Assembly (NCBI GenBank): GCA_963695155.1 | Contig: CAVOGD010000006.1 | Span: 496,001 to 560,000 of the forward strand | Length of the DNA: 64,000 bases | Source: SG8-30 sp963695155 | Lineage (GTDB): Bacteria > Pseudomonadota > Gammaproteobacteria > Steroidobacterales > Steroidobacteraceae | Direction: 5' to 3' | Shown here: positions 41,943 through 50,357 of the stretch, in pieces | Layout of the letters: each line of letters starts with the position of its first letter | How positions within the stretch are numbered: position 1 is the first letter of the stretch | Translations under genes and position numbers: made by a program | Notes under the pieces: generated by a model | Seen by the model: only the letters and a program-made list of their open reading frames with translations | Told to the model about the DNA's origin: nothing | The model's database searches: none

Positions 41943-44900
41943 CAGGGCGGCGCCCCCGGCGGGCCGGCGGGCCGCGCCGCGTCGCGCAGCCGCGCCACGA
42001 CGCCCTTGAGGTAGTGCGGCGACGTGTGGGTGCGCGCGACGATCGCGTACGCGGCCGGCACCACGAACAGCGTCAGCAGCACGGAAATCGTCGTGCCGTA
42101 GAAGACCACCACGCCGATCGGCTCGCGCTGCTCCGCGCCCGCGCCGGTCGCCAGCAGGAACGGGATGGCGCCGAAGGCCGTGCACAGGCTGGTCATCAGC
42201 ACCGGGCGCAGCCGGATCGCCGCCGCCTTGATCACCGCCTCGTGGCGATCCAGGCCGCGGTCGCGCAGCTGGTTCGCAAACTCGACGATCAGCACGCCGT
42301 TCTTCGCGGCGATGCCGATCAGCATGATCAGCGCGATCTGGCTGAAGATGTTCAGCGTCATGTTGAACAGCCACAGCCCGGCCAGCGCGCCGATCACGGC
42401 CAGCGGCACGGTCGTCATGATGACCGCGGGATGCTTGAAGCTCTCGAACTGCGCCGCCAGCACCAGGAACACGATCGCCAGCGCAAAGGCGAAGGTCGAC
42501 CACAGCTGTCCCTGCGACCTGAGGTATTCGCGCGACTCGCCGTCGAACGACAGCCGGGCGCTGGCCGGCAGCTCGGCGTGCACCAGGTCCTGGAAGTACT
42601 GGACCGCCTCGCCCATCGTGTAGCCCGGCGCCAGGCCGGCGCTGATCGTGATGGCCCGCAGCCGGTCGAAGCGGTTGAGCTGGATCGCGCCGGCGGTCTC
42701 CTCCAGCCGCACCAGGTTGCCCAGCGGCACCAGCTCGCCGCCGCGGTCCGAGCGCACGTACAGGTTTTCCAGGTCCGACGGCGAGGCGCGGTCGCCGGTC
42801 TGGCCCTGCAGGATGACGTTGTACTCGCGGCCGCGGTCCACGTAGGTGGTGACGATGCGCGAGCCGAGGATCGTCTCCAGCGTGCGCCCCACGCTCTGCA
42901 GCGACACGCCCAGCTCGGCGGCGCGGTTACGGTCCACGGAGATGCGGATCTGCGGCTTGCGCTCGCGGTAGTTCGTGTCGATGCTGACCAGGCCCGGATT
43001 CTGCGCGGCCAGCTCGACGATGCGCTCGCTCCATTTCGCCAGCGTCTCGTAGTCCGGCCCGCCGATGACGGCCTGCACGGGCTGGCCGAAGCCGCGGAAG
43101 CGCAGCCCCTGCGGCGTGAAGACGAAACCGCGCACGCCCGGCAGCCTGTCGATCTCGGCCATCACCCGCTGCGCGAACTGCGCGGCCGTCACGTCGCGGT
43201 CGCCCCAGTCGGCGAGGATGATCCAGCCGCGCACGGCATTGACCTCGCCGCCGCCGAAGCCGCCGGCGCCGATGCGCAGCGAGAAGCGGCGTATCGTGCC
43301 GCGCTCCAGTTCGCGGTACAGGATGTCCTCGAGCGCCACCAGCTGGCGCTCCGTGTACTGCAGGCTGGAGCCTTCCGGCGCGTCGAGCCCCACGAACACC
43401 GTGCCGCGGTCCTCCTGCGGCGCGAACTCCGTCGGCAGCGCGCGGAACACCAGCGCCGCCAGCGCCACCAGCGCCAGCGCCCCGCCGATCACCCGCCACG
43501 GCCGGCGCACCACGCTGCGCAGGCGCCGCTCGTAGGCCTCCGCCAGCGCGTGGAAGAAGCGCTCGACCCTCAGCGCGAACCCGGCGCGCTGCTCGCCGGC
43601 ACGGAACATGCGCGACGACATGGCCGGCGTCAGCGTCAGCGCGACCAGCGACGAGAACAGCACGGCGGCGGCCAGCGTGAAGCCGAATTCCTCGAACAGC
43701 TGGCCCAGCGCGCCGGGCAGGAAGGAGATCGGCACGAACACGGCCACCAGCACCAGGGTCGTGGCGATCACGGCGAAGCCGATCTCGCGGCTGCCGTCCA
43801 GCGCGGCGATCAGCGGCGCCTCGCCCAGCTCGATGCGGCGGAAGATGTTCTCCAGCACGACGATCGCGTCGTCCACGACGAGCCCGATCGCCAGCACCAT
43901 GCCGAGCAGCGTCAGCACGTTGATCGAGTAGCCCATGAAGTACATGAACGACAGCGTTGCGATCACCGAGACCGGGATGGTCACCGCCGGGATCGCGGTG
44001 GCGCGCAGGTTGCCGAGGAAGACGTAGATGACCAGCAGCACCAGCGTCAGCGAGATGCCGAGCGCGATGCCCACCTCCCTGAGCGAGGCGCGGATGAACA
44101 CCGCGCGGTCCAGGTTGGTGCCGATCTCCATGCCCGCGGGCAGGTCCGGCCGCAACCGGTCCACGGTCGCGTGCAGGTCGCTGGCCACCTGCAGCGTGTT
44201 GGCCTTGGACATCTGCACGATGCCGATGCTGATGCCCGCCACGCCGTTCGCGCGCGACACCGAGCGTTCGTTCTCCGCGCCGAGCCGGACCTGGGCCACG
44301 TCGCCCACGCGCACCAGGTAGCCGTCGGCGCCGCGGCCGATGACCAGGCTGCGGAAGTCCTCGACCTCGCGCAGGCCGGTGTCGGTCCGCAGCGAGAACT
44401 CGCGCTCCGTGGACTCGAGCCGGCCGGCCGGCAGCTCGACGTTCTCGCGCCGCAGCGCGTCCTCCAGGTCGGCGACGGTCAGCTGGCGGGCCGCCAGCGC
44501 GCGCCGGTCCACCCAGATCCGCACCGCATAGCGACGCGCGCCGCCCAGCTGCACGCGCGCCACGCCGGGCGACGCCGACAGCTGGTCCACCAGCACGCGC
44601 TCGGCATAGTCGGTCAGTTCCAGCGCCGAGATGCGGTCGCTGGTCAGGTTCAGGTACATGATCGGCTCGGCATCGGCCTCGGACTTGGCGATGTCCGGCG
44701 GCTCGGCCTCCGGCGGCAGGTCGTCGGCCACCCGCGAGACGCGGTCGCGCAGGTCGTTGGCGGCGCCGTCGATGTCGCGGTCGGTGCTGAACTCGACCGT
44801 GATGTTGGACCGCTCGTCGCGCGAGCTGGAGCGGATCTTGTCGATGCCCTCGATGCCGGCGATGCGGTCCTCGATGGCCTGGGTGATCTTCTCCTCGACG

Positions 44901-45073
44901 ATGTTGGCGCCGGCCCCGCGGTAGCTGGTCGAGATGGAGACGACCGGCGGGTCCACGTCCGGGTACTCGCGCACCGACATGCGCGTCAGCGAGACCAGGC
45001 CGAGGATGATCAGCAGCAGGCTGATGACCGTCGCGAAGACCGGCCGGTGGATCGAGATTTCCGAGATCTTCAC
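41942..45073 (-). CDS. RND multidrug efflux permease (AcrB/HAE1 family)
   Basis: A 1043-residue inner-membrane pump. It starts MKISEISIHRPVFATVISLLLI and continues with VSLTRMSVREYPDVDPPVVSI. The proton-relay helix 4 region reads LLGMVLAIGLVVDDAIVVLENIFR; GSSLQYTERQL and TMGEAVQYFQDL lie in the porter domains. Length and the duplicated layout match AcrB/MexB. The adaptor gene is immediately upstream with a 4-base overlap; no TolC-type outer-membrane gene is in the window, so it must be supplied elsewhere. Confidence 0.93.
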   Translation of the reverse strand: MKISEISIHRPVFATVISLLLIILGLVSLTRMSVREYPDVDPPVVSISTSYRGAGANIVEEKITQAIEDRIAGIEGIDKIRSSSRDERSNITVEFSTDRDIDGAANDLRDRVSRVADDLPPEAEPPDIAKSEADAEPIMYLNLTSDRISALELTDYAERVLVDQLSASPGVARVQLGGARRYAVRIWVDRRALAARQLTVADLEDALRRENVELPAGRLESTEREFSLRTDTGLREVEDFRSLVIGRGADGYLVRVGDVAQVRLGAENERSVSRANGVAGISIGIVQMSKANTLQVASDLHATVDRLRPDLPAGMEIGTNLDRAVFIRASLREVGIALGISLTLVLLVIYVFLGNLRATAIPAVTIPVSVIATLSFMYFMGYSINVLTLLGMVLAIGLVVDDAIVVLENIFRRIELGEAPLIAALDGSREIGFAVIATTLVLVAVFVPISFLPGALGQLFEEFGFTLAAAVLFSSLVALTLTPAMSSRMFRAGEQRAGFALRVERFFHALAEAYERRLRSVVRRPWRVIGGALALVALAALVFRALPTEFAPQEDRGTVFVGLDAPEGSSLQYTERQLVALEDILYRELERGTIRRFSLRIGAGGFGGGEVNAVRGWIILADWGDRDVTAAQFAQRVMAEIDRLPGVRGFVFTPQGLRFRGFGQPVQAVIGGPDYETLAKWSERIVELAAQNPGLVSIDTNYRERKPQIRISVDRNRAAELGVSLQSVGRTLETILGSRIVTTYVDRGREYNVILQGQTGDRASPSDLENLYVRSDRGGELVPLGNLVRLEETAGAIQLNRFDRLRAITISAGLAPGYTMGEAVQYFQDLVHAELPASARLSFDGESREYLRSQGQLWSTFAFALAIVFLVLAAQFESFKHPAVIMTTVPLAVIGALAGLWLFNMTLNIFSQIALIMLIGIAAKNGVLIVEFANQLRDRGLDRHEAVIKAAAIRLRPVLMTSLCTAFGAIPFLLATGAGAEQREPIGVVVFYGTTISVLLTLFVVPAAYAIVARTHTSPHYLKGVVARLRDAARPAGPPGAPP

Positions 45074-46170
45074 GGGGCCGCCGCCGCCTCGGTCACCGGC
45101 GCGCCGTCGCGCACCTTCTGCGTGCCCTGCACGATCACGAGGTCGCCTTCGGCCACGCCGCGCAGCAGCTCGACCTGTCCGGGCTGGCGGCGTCCGGTCA
45201 GCACCTCGCGGCGCCGGGCCACGCCGTCCTCGACGGCGAAGACGAACACCGCGCCGCGTTCCGGCACCAGCGCCGATTCCGGCACGACCAGCGCCGGCGA
45301 CGGCTCACGGCTCAGGCGTACCGACAGGAACATGCCCGGCTTGAGCAGGCCCTCCTCGTTCGGCACCTCGCCCCGCACCATGACCGACCGCGAGACCGGG
45401 TCCACGCGCGAGTCCACCGACGCCACCGTCCCGGTGAACACGCGGCCCGGGTACGCGATGCTGGTCGCCTCCACGGCCAGGCCCCGCTCCAGCACGGCGA
45501 TGAAGGTCTCCGGCACCTCGAAGTCGAGCTTCATGACGCTGGTGTCGTCGAGCGTCGTGATCACCATGCCCGGGTTCACCAGGCCGCCGACGCTGACGCG
45601 CCTGAGGCCGACGCGGCCCGCGAAGGGTGCGCGCACGACCGTGTCCGCGACGCGGGCCCGCGCCGAGACGACGCGCGCCTCGTTGGCCTTGAAGGTCGCC
45701 TCGATCTGCTCCAGCTGCGACTCGGACAGCGCCTGGCGCGCGTGCAGGTCGCGGCTGCGCTTGAAGGTCGAGCGGCTCTCGTCGAGCGCGGCCTCCGCCA
45801 CGGCCAGGTCGGCGCGCGCCTGCGTGCCGTCCAGTTCCACCAGCACGGCCCCGCCGGCGACCCGCTGGCCCTCCTCGAAGCGCACGACGGCGACCGTGTT
45901 GGAGGTCTTCGGGGTGATCTCCACCGCCTCGTTGGCGCGCGCGGTCCCCAGCGCCTCGACCTCGACGGCCAGCGGCACGCGCTCGACGGCCGCGGTCACT
46001 ACCGGCACCGGCTGCTGGCTGAGCGGCTGGCCGCCGGCGGGCGCGGCGCGATCCGCCGCGGCCGGCGTCGCGGGCGCGGGCAGCAGTTCCGGGCGCCGGC
46101 TCACGAAGACCCAGGCGAGCGCCGCCAGTACGATCGCGGCGATGATGAGCGTCAGCAGTCGTCTCTGCAT
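45070..46170 (-). CDS. RND efflux periplasmic adaptor subunit (MFP)
   Basis: A 366-residue membrane-fusion protein bridging pump and outer-membrane channel. The N-terminal membrane anchor is RLLTLIIAAIVLAALAWVFV, with no lipobox. A biotinyl-lipoyl-like half (VAVVRFEEGQRVAGGAVLVELD) is followed by a helical hairpin (ESRSTFKRSRDLHARQALSE) and the barrel domain (ADTVVRAPFAGRVGLRRVSVGGLVNPG). It overlaps the permease start (GTGA/ATGA type) and lies 37 bases after the MaoC-like gene, which may share its transcript. Confidence 0.92.
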   Translation of the reverse strand: MQRRLLTLIIAAIVLAALAWVFVSRRPELLPAPATPAAADRAAPAGGQPLSQQPVPVVTAAVERVPLAVEVEALGTARANEAVEITPKTSNTVAVVRFEEGQRVAGGAVLVELDGTQARADLAVAEAALDESRSTFKRSRDLHARQALSESQLEQIEATFKANEARVVSARARVADTVVRAPFAGRVGLRRVSVGGLVNPGMVITTLDDTSVMKLDFEVPETFIAVLERGLAVEATSIAYPGRVFTGTVASVDSRVDPVSRSVMVRGEVPNEEGLLKPGMFLSVRLSREPSPALVVPESALVPERGAVFVFAVEDGVARRREVLTGRRQPGQVELLRGVAEGDLVIVQGTQKVRDGAPVTEAAAAP

Positions 46171-46207
46171 GGTGTCGGATCCTGCCTGCGGTGGCGCGAC
46201 CGGCGCG

Positions 46208-46675
46208 TCAGAAGTAGAAGCGCATGACCAGCTCGGCCACGCAGGCCGGCTTGGCCTCGTTCTCGATCTCCACGGTGCAGGTCTCGGTGACCTGCAGCGC
46301 GCCCTTGACCTCCTCGACCGCCGCCAGCGTGCAGCGCGCCCGCACCTTCGCACCCACCTGCACCGCGTTCGGGAAGCGCAGCTTGTTGATGCCGTAGTTG
46401 ATGACGCGGCGCACGCCCGGGTAGAGGGGCGCGGCCTCGTCCACCAGGCCGCGCAACATCGGGTACAGCGACAGCGTGAGGTAACCGTGCGCGATCGCGC
46501 CCTGGTACGGCGACTCGCGCGCGGCACGCTCGGGGTCGACGTGGATCCACTGCCGGTCGCCGGTGGCCTGCGCGAAGGCATCCACCCGGTCCTGCGTCAC
46601 CTGCAGCCACTCGCTGACGTGGACCTCGGCGCCGAGCCTGGCCTGCAACCGCTGAAGCGCCTGTGCCTGGGACAT
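46208..46675 (-). CDS. MaoC-like (R)-hydratase / NodN-like hot-dog protein
   Basis: A 155-residue hot-dog fold protein. The hydratase 2 motif is FAQATGDRQWIHVDPERAA (catalytic Asp and His), with SPYQGAIAHGYLTLSL and YGINKLRFPNAVQVGAKVRA. Related proteins hydrate trans-2-enoyl-CoA to (R)-3-hydroxyacyl-CoA, as PhaJ does for polyhydroxyalkanoate synthesis; the closest family by pattern is the NodN-like dehydratases. The divergently placed phaR supports, without proving, a link to PHA metabolism. Confidence 0.85.
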   Translation of the reverse strand: MSQAQALQRLQARLGAEVHVSEWLQVTQDRVDAFAQATGDRQWIHVDPERAARESPYQGAIAHGYLTLSLYPMLRGLVDEAAPLYPGVRRVINYGINKLRFPNAVQVGAKVRARCTLAAVEEVKGALQVTETCTVEIENEAKPACVAELVMRFYF

Positions 46676-46743
46676 GGCCCTATCCTTCTGTCCTGCGTCC
46701 AATCGTTCATCTTACCGTGCGGCCGGGCTTTTTTCGTTCCCGT

Positions 46744-46765
46744 TGCAGTGCAGTAACGCACTGCA
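46744..46765. promoter_or_regulatory. Palindromic operator candidate upstream of phaR
   Basis: Inverted repeat TGCAGTGC - 6 bases - GCACTGCA, 25 bases before the phaR start and between divergent genes. Known PhaR proteins bind CTGC/GCAG-type inverted sites and repress their own gene, so autoregulation is plausible. Confidence 0.5.
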
Positions 46766-46789
46766 CCATGATCCGCTACACTCAGGCCC

Positions 46790-47323
46790 ATGAGCGGCGA
46801 GCGCCTGGTCAAGAAGTACGCCAACCGGCGGCTCTACGACGCGTCAATCAGCAAGCACGTGACGCTGGCGGACATCCGCGAGCTGATCGTCAAGGGCGAG
46901 AAGATCCGCGTCGTCGAGGACAAGACCGGCGTGGACATCACGCGCCTGATCCTGCTGCAGGTGATCGCCGAGCAGGAGCAGTCCGGCCGGCCGATCCTCA
47001 CGGCGCCGCTGCTCGAGTCCATCATCCGTTTCTACGGCGGGCCGATGCAGGACTTCGTGTCGCGCTACCTCGAGCTGAGCGTGCGCGCCTTCGTGTCGCA
47101 GCAGGACGCCATGCAGAAGCAGGTCACGCGCGCGCTGCATTCCGCCCCGCCGCCGCTCGACGCCATGACCGACCTGGCGCGGCAGAACATGGAACTGTGG
47201 AGCCGCATGCAGGAGAACATGCTCGAGCTGTTCGTCGGCGACGGCGGCCCGGCGGGGGCCGCGGAGCCTGCGCCGGACAAGGACGCCGGCCCGCGCGGCG
47301 GGCGGCGCAAGCCCGCCGGCTGA
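46790..47323 (+). CDS. phaR: Polyhydroxyalkanoate synthesis repressor PhaR
   Basis: A 177-residue regulator. The PHB/PHA accumulation DNA-binding domain is at the N-terminus (RLVKKYANRRLYDASISKHVTLADIRELIVKG), followed by the PHB_acc domain (LTAPLLESIIRFYGGPMQDFVSRYLE) that senses polymer. The C-terminal tail is Gly/Pro/Ala-rich and variable. PhaR represses phasin and related genes until PHA granules form. No PHA synthase is in this window. Confidence 0.92.
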   Translation: MSGERLVKKYANRRLYDASISKHVTLADIRELIVKGEKIRVVEDKTGVDITRLILLQVIAEQEQSGRPILTAPLLESIIRFYGGPMQDFVSRYLELSVRAFVSQQDAMQKQVTRALHSAPPPLDAMTDLARQNMELWSRMQENMLELFVGDGGPAGAAEPAPDKDAGPRGGRRKPAG

Positions 47324-47339
47324 AGCCGGGCGGCCGGCG

Positions 47340-48173
47340 TCAGGCCGGCGCCTGCGCCAGTTCCCAGGCCAGCATCGAACGCTTGCGGTCCAGCCCCCAG
47401 CGATAGCCGCCCAGGCCGCCGTCGCGCCGCAGCACGCGATGGCAGGGAATGACCCAGGCAATCGGGTTGTCGCCGACCGCCTGGCCGACGGCCCTCGCGG
47501 CAGTGGGCCGCCCGACCGCCGCCGCGAGCTGCGAATAGCTGAGCGGACCGCGGCTGCCCAGCTCGAGCAGCGCTTCCCAGACCTGCACCTGGAAGTTGGT
47601 GCCGCGCACGTGCAGCGGCATGCGACCGGCCCGTTCCTCGAACACCCGGCCCGCCATCGCGGCGGCGCGGGCATCGTCCCGCGCCAGGCTGGCGCGCGGC
47701 CAGCGGCGGCAGAGCGTGGCCTCCGCCGCGTCCTCGCGGTCGTCCGTGAAGGCGAGCCATGTCAGCCCGCGCGGGGTCAGCGCCAGGTGCGCCCGCCCGA
47801 ACGGCGTCGGGGCGAAGCCGTGGGTCAGCGTGACGCCGGCACCGCCCGTCTTGAATTCCCCGGGGGTCACCGCCTCGAAGGTCACGAACAGGTCGTGCAG
47901 CCGCCCGCCGCCCGACAGCCCGCCTTCCCAGGCCGCCGCGATCACCGAGGCATCGCGCGCCAGGCTGCGCTTGGCCGCCAGCAGCGACAGCCGTTTCACG
48001 TACTGCGTGGGCGAGAGCCCGGCCCAGCGGCGGAACTCGCGCGAGAAGTGCGCCGGGCTCAGCCCGGCGACGCGCGCGAGGCGCTCGAGCGCGGGCTGCT
48101 CGGTGTAGTGCTCGTCTATGTAGCGGATCGCCCGCGCGATGCGGGCATAGGCGGCGGGGTCGGTCGTCGTCAT
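47340..48173 (-). CDS. Ada-like protein: AraC regulator fused to O6-methylguanine-DNA methyltransferase
   Basis: 277 residues. The N-terminal AraC-type DNA-binding domain (LERLARVAGLSPAHFSREFRRWAGLSPTQYVKRLSLLAAKR) is followed by the methyltransferase domain ending VGDNPIAWVIPCHRVLRRDGGLGGYRWGLDRKR, with the acceptor Cys in PCHR. It lacks the N-terminal zinc domain of E. coli Ada that repairs phosphotriesters and acts as the switch, so the trigger for any activator role must differ. The start at 48173 (MTTTDPAAY) is chosen over 48203. Confidence 0.9.
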   Translation of the reverse strand: MTTTDPAAYARIARAIRYIDEHYTEQPALERLARVAGLSPAHFSREFRRWAGLSPTQYVKRLSLLAAKRSLARDASVIAAAWEGGLSGGGRLHDLFVTFEAVTPGEFKTGGAGVTLTHGFAPTPFGRAHLALTPRGLTWLAFTDDREDAAEATLCRRWPRASLARDDARAAAMAGRVFEERAGRMPLHVRGTNFQVQVWEALLELGSRGPLSYSQLAAAVGRPTAARAVGQAVGDNPIAWVIPCHRVLRRDGGLGGYRWGLDRKRSMLAWELAQAPA

Positions 48174-48292
48174 GGCTGGGTCCGGTCTCTGGGCCTGCCG
48201 CAACGATGCGCGGCGCGCGGCCGCGCGGCAACCCGAATCTTGCCATCGCGGCGGGCGGGCGGCGGCGGCCGGCCGCTTGCTAGACTCGCACG

Positions 48293-49753
48293 GTGAAATA
48301 TGACGTCTGCTTCGTCACCGCGGAACTCGCGCCCCTGGCCAAGGCGGGCGGGCTGGGCGACGTGGCCGCGGCGCTGACCAAGCAGCTGCACCGCGACGGG
48401 CACCGGGTCCTGCCCTTCCTGCCCCTTTACTCCGGGCTCGACCGCCGCGGCCTCGCGCTGGAGCCGGTGGCCGGGTTGTGCGGCCTCGAACTGACGTTCG
48501 GTCCGCATGCTTACCGGTACTCGGTGGTGCGCGGCCGCCGCGGCGACGGCTGGCCGGACGTCATGCTGGTGGACTGCCCGGCGCTGTTCGACCGGCCCGG
48601 CCTGTATGGTTCGGCCGCGGACGAACACCTGCGCTTCCTGCTGCTGTCGCGCGCCGCGCTGGAATCCTGTCAGCGGCTCGGCTTCGCGGCGCACATCGTG
48701 CACTGCAACGACTGGCAGACGGCACTCCTGCCGCTGTACCTGAGAACCGTATACGCCTGGGACCGGCTGTTCGCCGCGACCCGCTCGGTGCTGACGGTCC
48801 ACAACCTCGGCTACCAGGGGATCCTGCCTGCGCAGGCCGCGGCGGAACTCGGCCTGGGCGATGCGGTACACGAACTCGACGCCCGGGAACTCGCGGACGG
48901 GCGCATCAACCTGCTGGGCCAGGGGCTGCGCGACGCGGACGCGGTCAGCACGGTAAGCCCCGGCTATGCGCGCGAGATCTGCACGCCCGGGCAGGGCATG
49001 GGACTCGACCGGGTGCTGGGCGGCCGCGACGAGCCGGTCACCGGCATCCTCAACGGCGTGGACTACGAGTTGTGGGATCCGGCCACCGATCCGCTGATCC
49101 CGCACCGTTATTCGGCGCAGGACCTCGGCGGCAAGGCCAGGATGCGCGACGCGCTGGCCGCGCGGCTCGGCCTGGCGGCCGGCCGCGCGCCGCTGGTGGG
49201 GATGGTCACGCGCCTCGCCTGGCAGAAGGGCATCGAACTCCTGTTCGACGTGCTGCCCGAAGCCCTGGGCGAGGGACGGTTGTCGCTGGCCGTACTGGGG
49301 AGCGGCGAGCCGCGCTACGAGGAGTTCTTCGCCGGGCTGGCCGCCGCCTGGCCGGGGCGCGCCGCCTTCGTGCGCGGTTACGACGACACGCTGGCGCACT
49401 GGATCGAGGCCGGCAGCGATGCATTCCTGATGCCGTCGCTGTACGAGCCCTGCGGGCTCAACCAGATGTACAGCCTGCGCTACGGCACGGTGCCGATCGT
49501 GCGCCGCACCGGCGGGCTCGCCGACTCGGTCGCCCCGTTCGACCCGGCCGTCGGCACCGGCACCGGCATCCTGTTTGATGACGCCACGCCGCAGGCGGTG
49601 CGGGGCGCCCTCGCGACCGTCACCGCGCTCTATGCCGACCGGCCCGCGTGGCGGCGCATGGTCGCCAACGGCATGGCCGTGGATCATTCGTGGCAGGGGC
49701 GCTTCGGCCAGTACCTGGACCTGTACGGTCAGGTCGTGGGTCGTGAGCGGTGA
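48293..49753 (+). CDS. glgA: Glycogen synthase GlgA
   Basis: A 486-residue GT5 glycosyltransferase that extends alpha-1,4-glucan from ADP-glucose. ADP-glucose-binding KAGGLGDV lies near residues 16-23; SVLTVHNLGYQG, NGVDYELWDPATDP and the C-terminal ALMPSLYEPCGLNQ-like block (FLMPSLYEPCGLNQMYSLRYG) and RRTGGLADSV are diagnostic. GTG start. The final codons and stop lie in a heptamer repeat tract. Glycogen genes follow on both strands up to 59.6 kb. Confidence 0.95.
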   Translation: MKYDVCFVTAELAPLAKAGGLGDVAAALTKQLHRDGHRVLPFLPLYSGLDRRGLALEPVAGLCGLELTFGPHAYRYSVVRGRRGDGWPDVMLVDCPALFDRPGLYGSAADEHLRFLLLSRAALESCQRLGFAAHIVHCNDWQTALLPLYLRTVYAWDRLFAATRSVLTVHNLGYQGILPAQAAAELGLGDAVHELDARELADGRINLLGQGLRDADAVSTVSPGYAREICTPGQGMGLDRVLGGRDEPVTGILNGVDYELWDPATDPLIPHRYSAQDLGGKARMRDALAARLGLAAGRAPLVGMVTRLAWQKGIELLFDVLPEALGEGRLSLAVLGSGEPRYEEFFAGLAAAWPGRAAFVRGYDDTLAHWIEAGSDAFLMPSLYEPCGLNQMYSLRYGTVPIVRRTGGLADSVAPFDPAVGTGTGILFDDATPQAVRGALATVTALYADRPAWRRMVANGMAVDHSWQGRFGQYLDLYGQVVGRER

Positions 49754-49773
49754 GTCGTGAGCCGTGAGTCGCG
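49733..49773 (+). repeat. Heptamer tandem repeat (GTCGTGA family) across the glgA stop
   Basis: About six consecutive 7-base units of the type G(T/C)(C/G)GTG(A/G), including exact GTCGTGA at 49740-49746 and 49754-49760. They run from the last codons of glgA past its stop. The complementary heptamer TCACGAC is repeated upstream of the PadR gene at 59670. Confidence 0.7.
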
Positions 49774-49776
49774 GAG

Positions 49777-50310
49777 TCAGGCGCGGTCGTCGGGCTGGCG
49801 GGTGCGCGCCTTGAGCGGGATCTTGCCGGTTTCCTCAAACGGCACGGAGCGCAGCAACCCCAGGCTGGTGCTCAGCTTGCCGCGGATCCGGTAGTCGAGC
49901 GACTCGCCCTTGAGGGCGTCGCCCTGGGTCGCGAGCTTGAGCAGCGCGGTCGCAGCGTTGGCCGTGACCATCATGTCGAACTCAGCCTCGCCGAAGGCGG
50001 GCACCTCGAAGGCGCGCGCGCTCACGCCCTGCGCGAAATCCAGCCCGGCCAGCTGGAAGTCCACGCTGAGGCCGCGCACCGGCAGCACGATGTCGTTGGG
50101 GTTCTGCACGCGCAGCCGCACCACCAGCCGCTGTTCGAACAGCGTCGCCTCGGTCATCTCGACCGACACCAGCGACAGCCGCGGCGTCTCGAGTCTCGTC
50201 AACAGCGAGGCACAACCGGCCGTCGCCGCCGCGACCGCCAGCAGCACCGCCAGCGCGGGCAGCGCGCCGCACCGGGCCGGCCGGCCCTGCTGTCGTGTGC
50301 GATGTTGCAT
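49777..50310 (-). CDS. LEA14/WHy-domain lipoprotein
   Basis: A 177-residue predicted lipoprotein: LAVLLAVAAATAGC lipobox, then a LEA type 2/water-stress-hypersensitivity domain (TEATLFEQRLVVRLRVQNPNDIVLPVRGLSVDFQLAG). Pseudomonas-type homologues are common cell-envelope proteins of unknown role. It ends 23 bases after the convergent glgA and lies downstream of malQ on the same strand. Confidence 0.83.
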   Translation of the reverse strand: MQHRTRQQGRPARCGALPALAVLLAVAAATAGCASLLTRLETPRLSLVSVEMTEATLFEQRLVVRLRVQNPNDIVLPVRGLSVDFQLAGLDFAQGVSARAFEVPAFGEAEFDMMVTANAATALLKLATQGDALKGESLDYRIRGKLSTSLGLLRSVPFEETGKIPLKARTRQPDDRA

Positions 50311-50357
50311 GGTGGTCTCCGAAGCGCGGGATGCGCGGCGAGTATAACCGCCGCCGT

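Noticed and set aside
41900..46756. A very long open frame on the plus strand opposite the RND pump and adaptor genes
   Set aside because: The composition (runs of His, Arg, Gln and Asp, no recognisable domain) is that of a mirror frame of GC-rich coding sequence. The minus strand carries complete RND, adaptor and MaoC-like genes.
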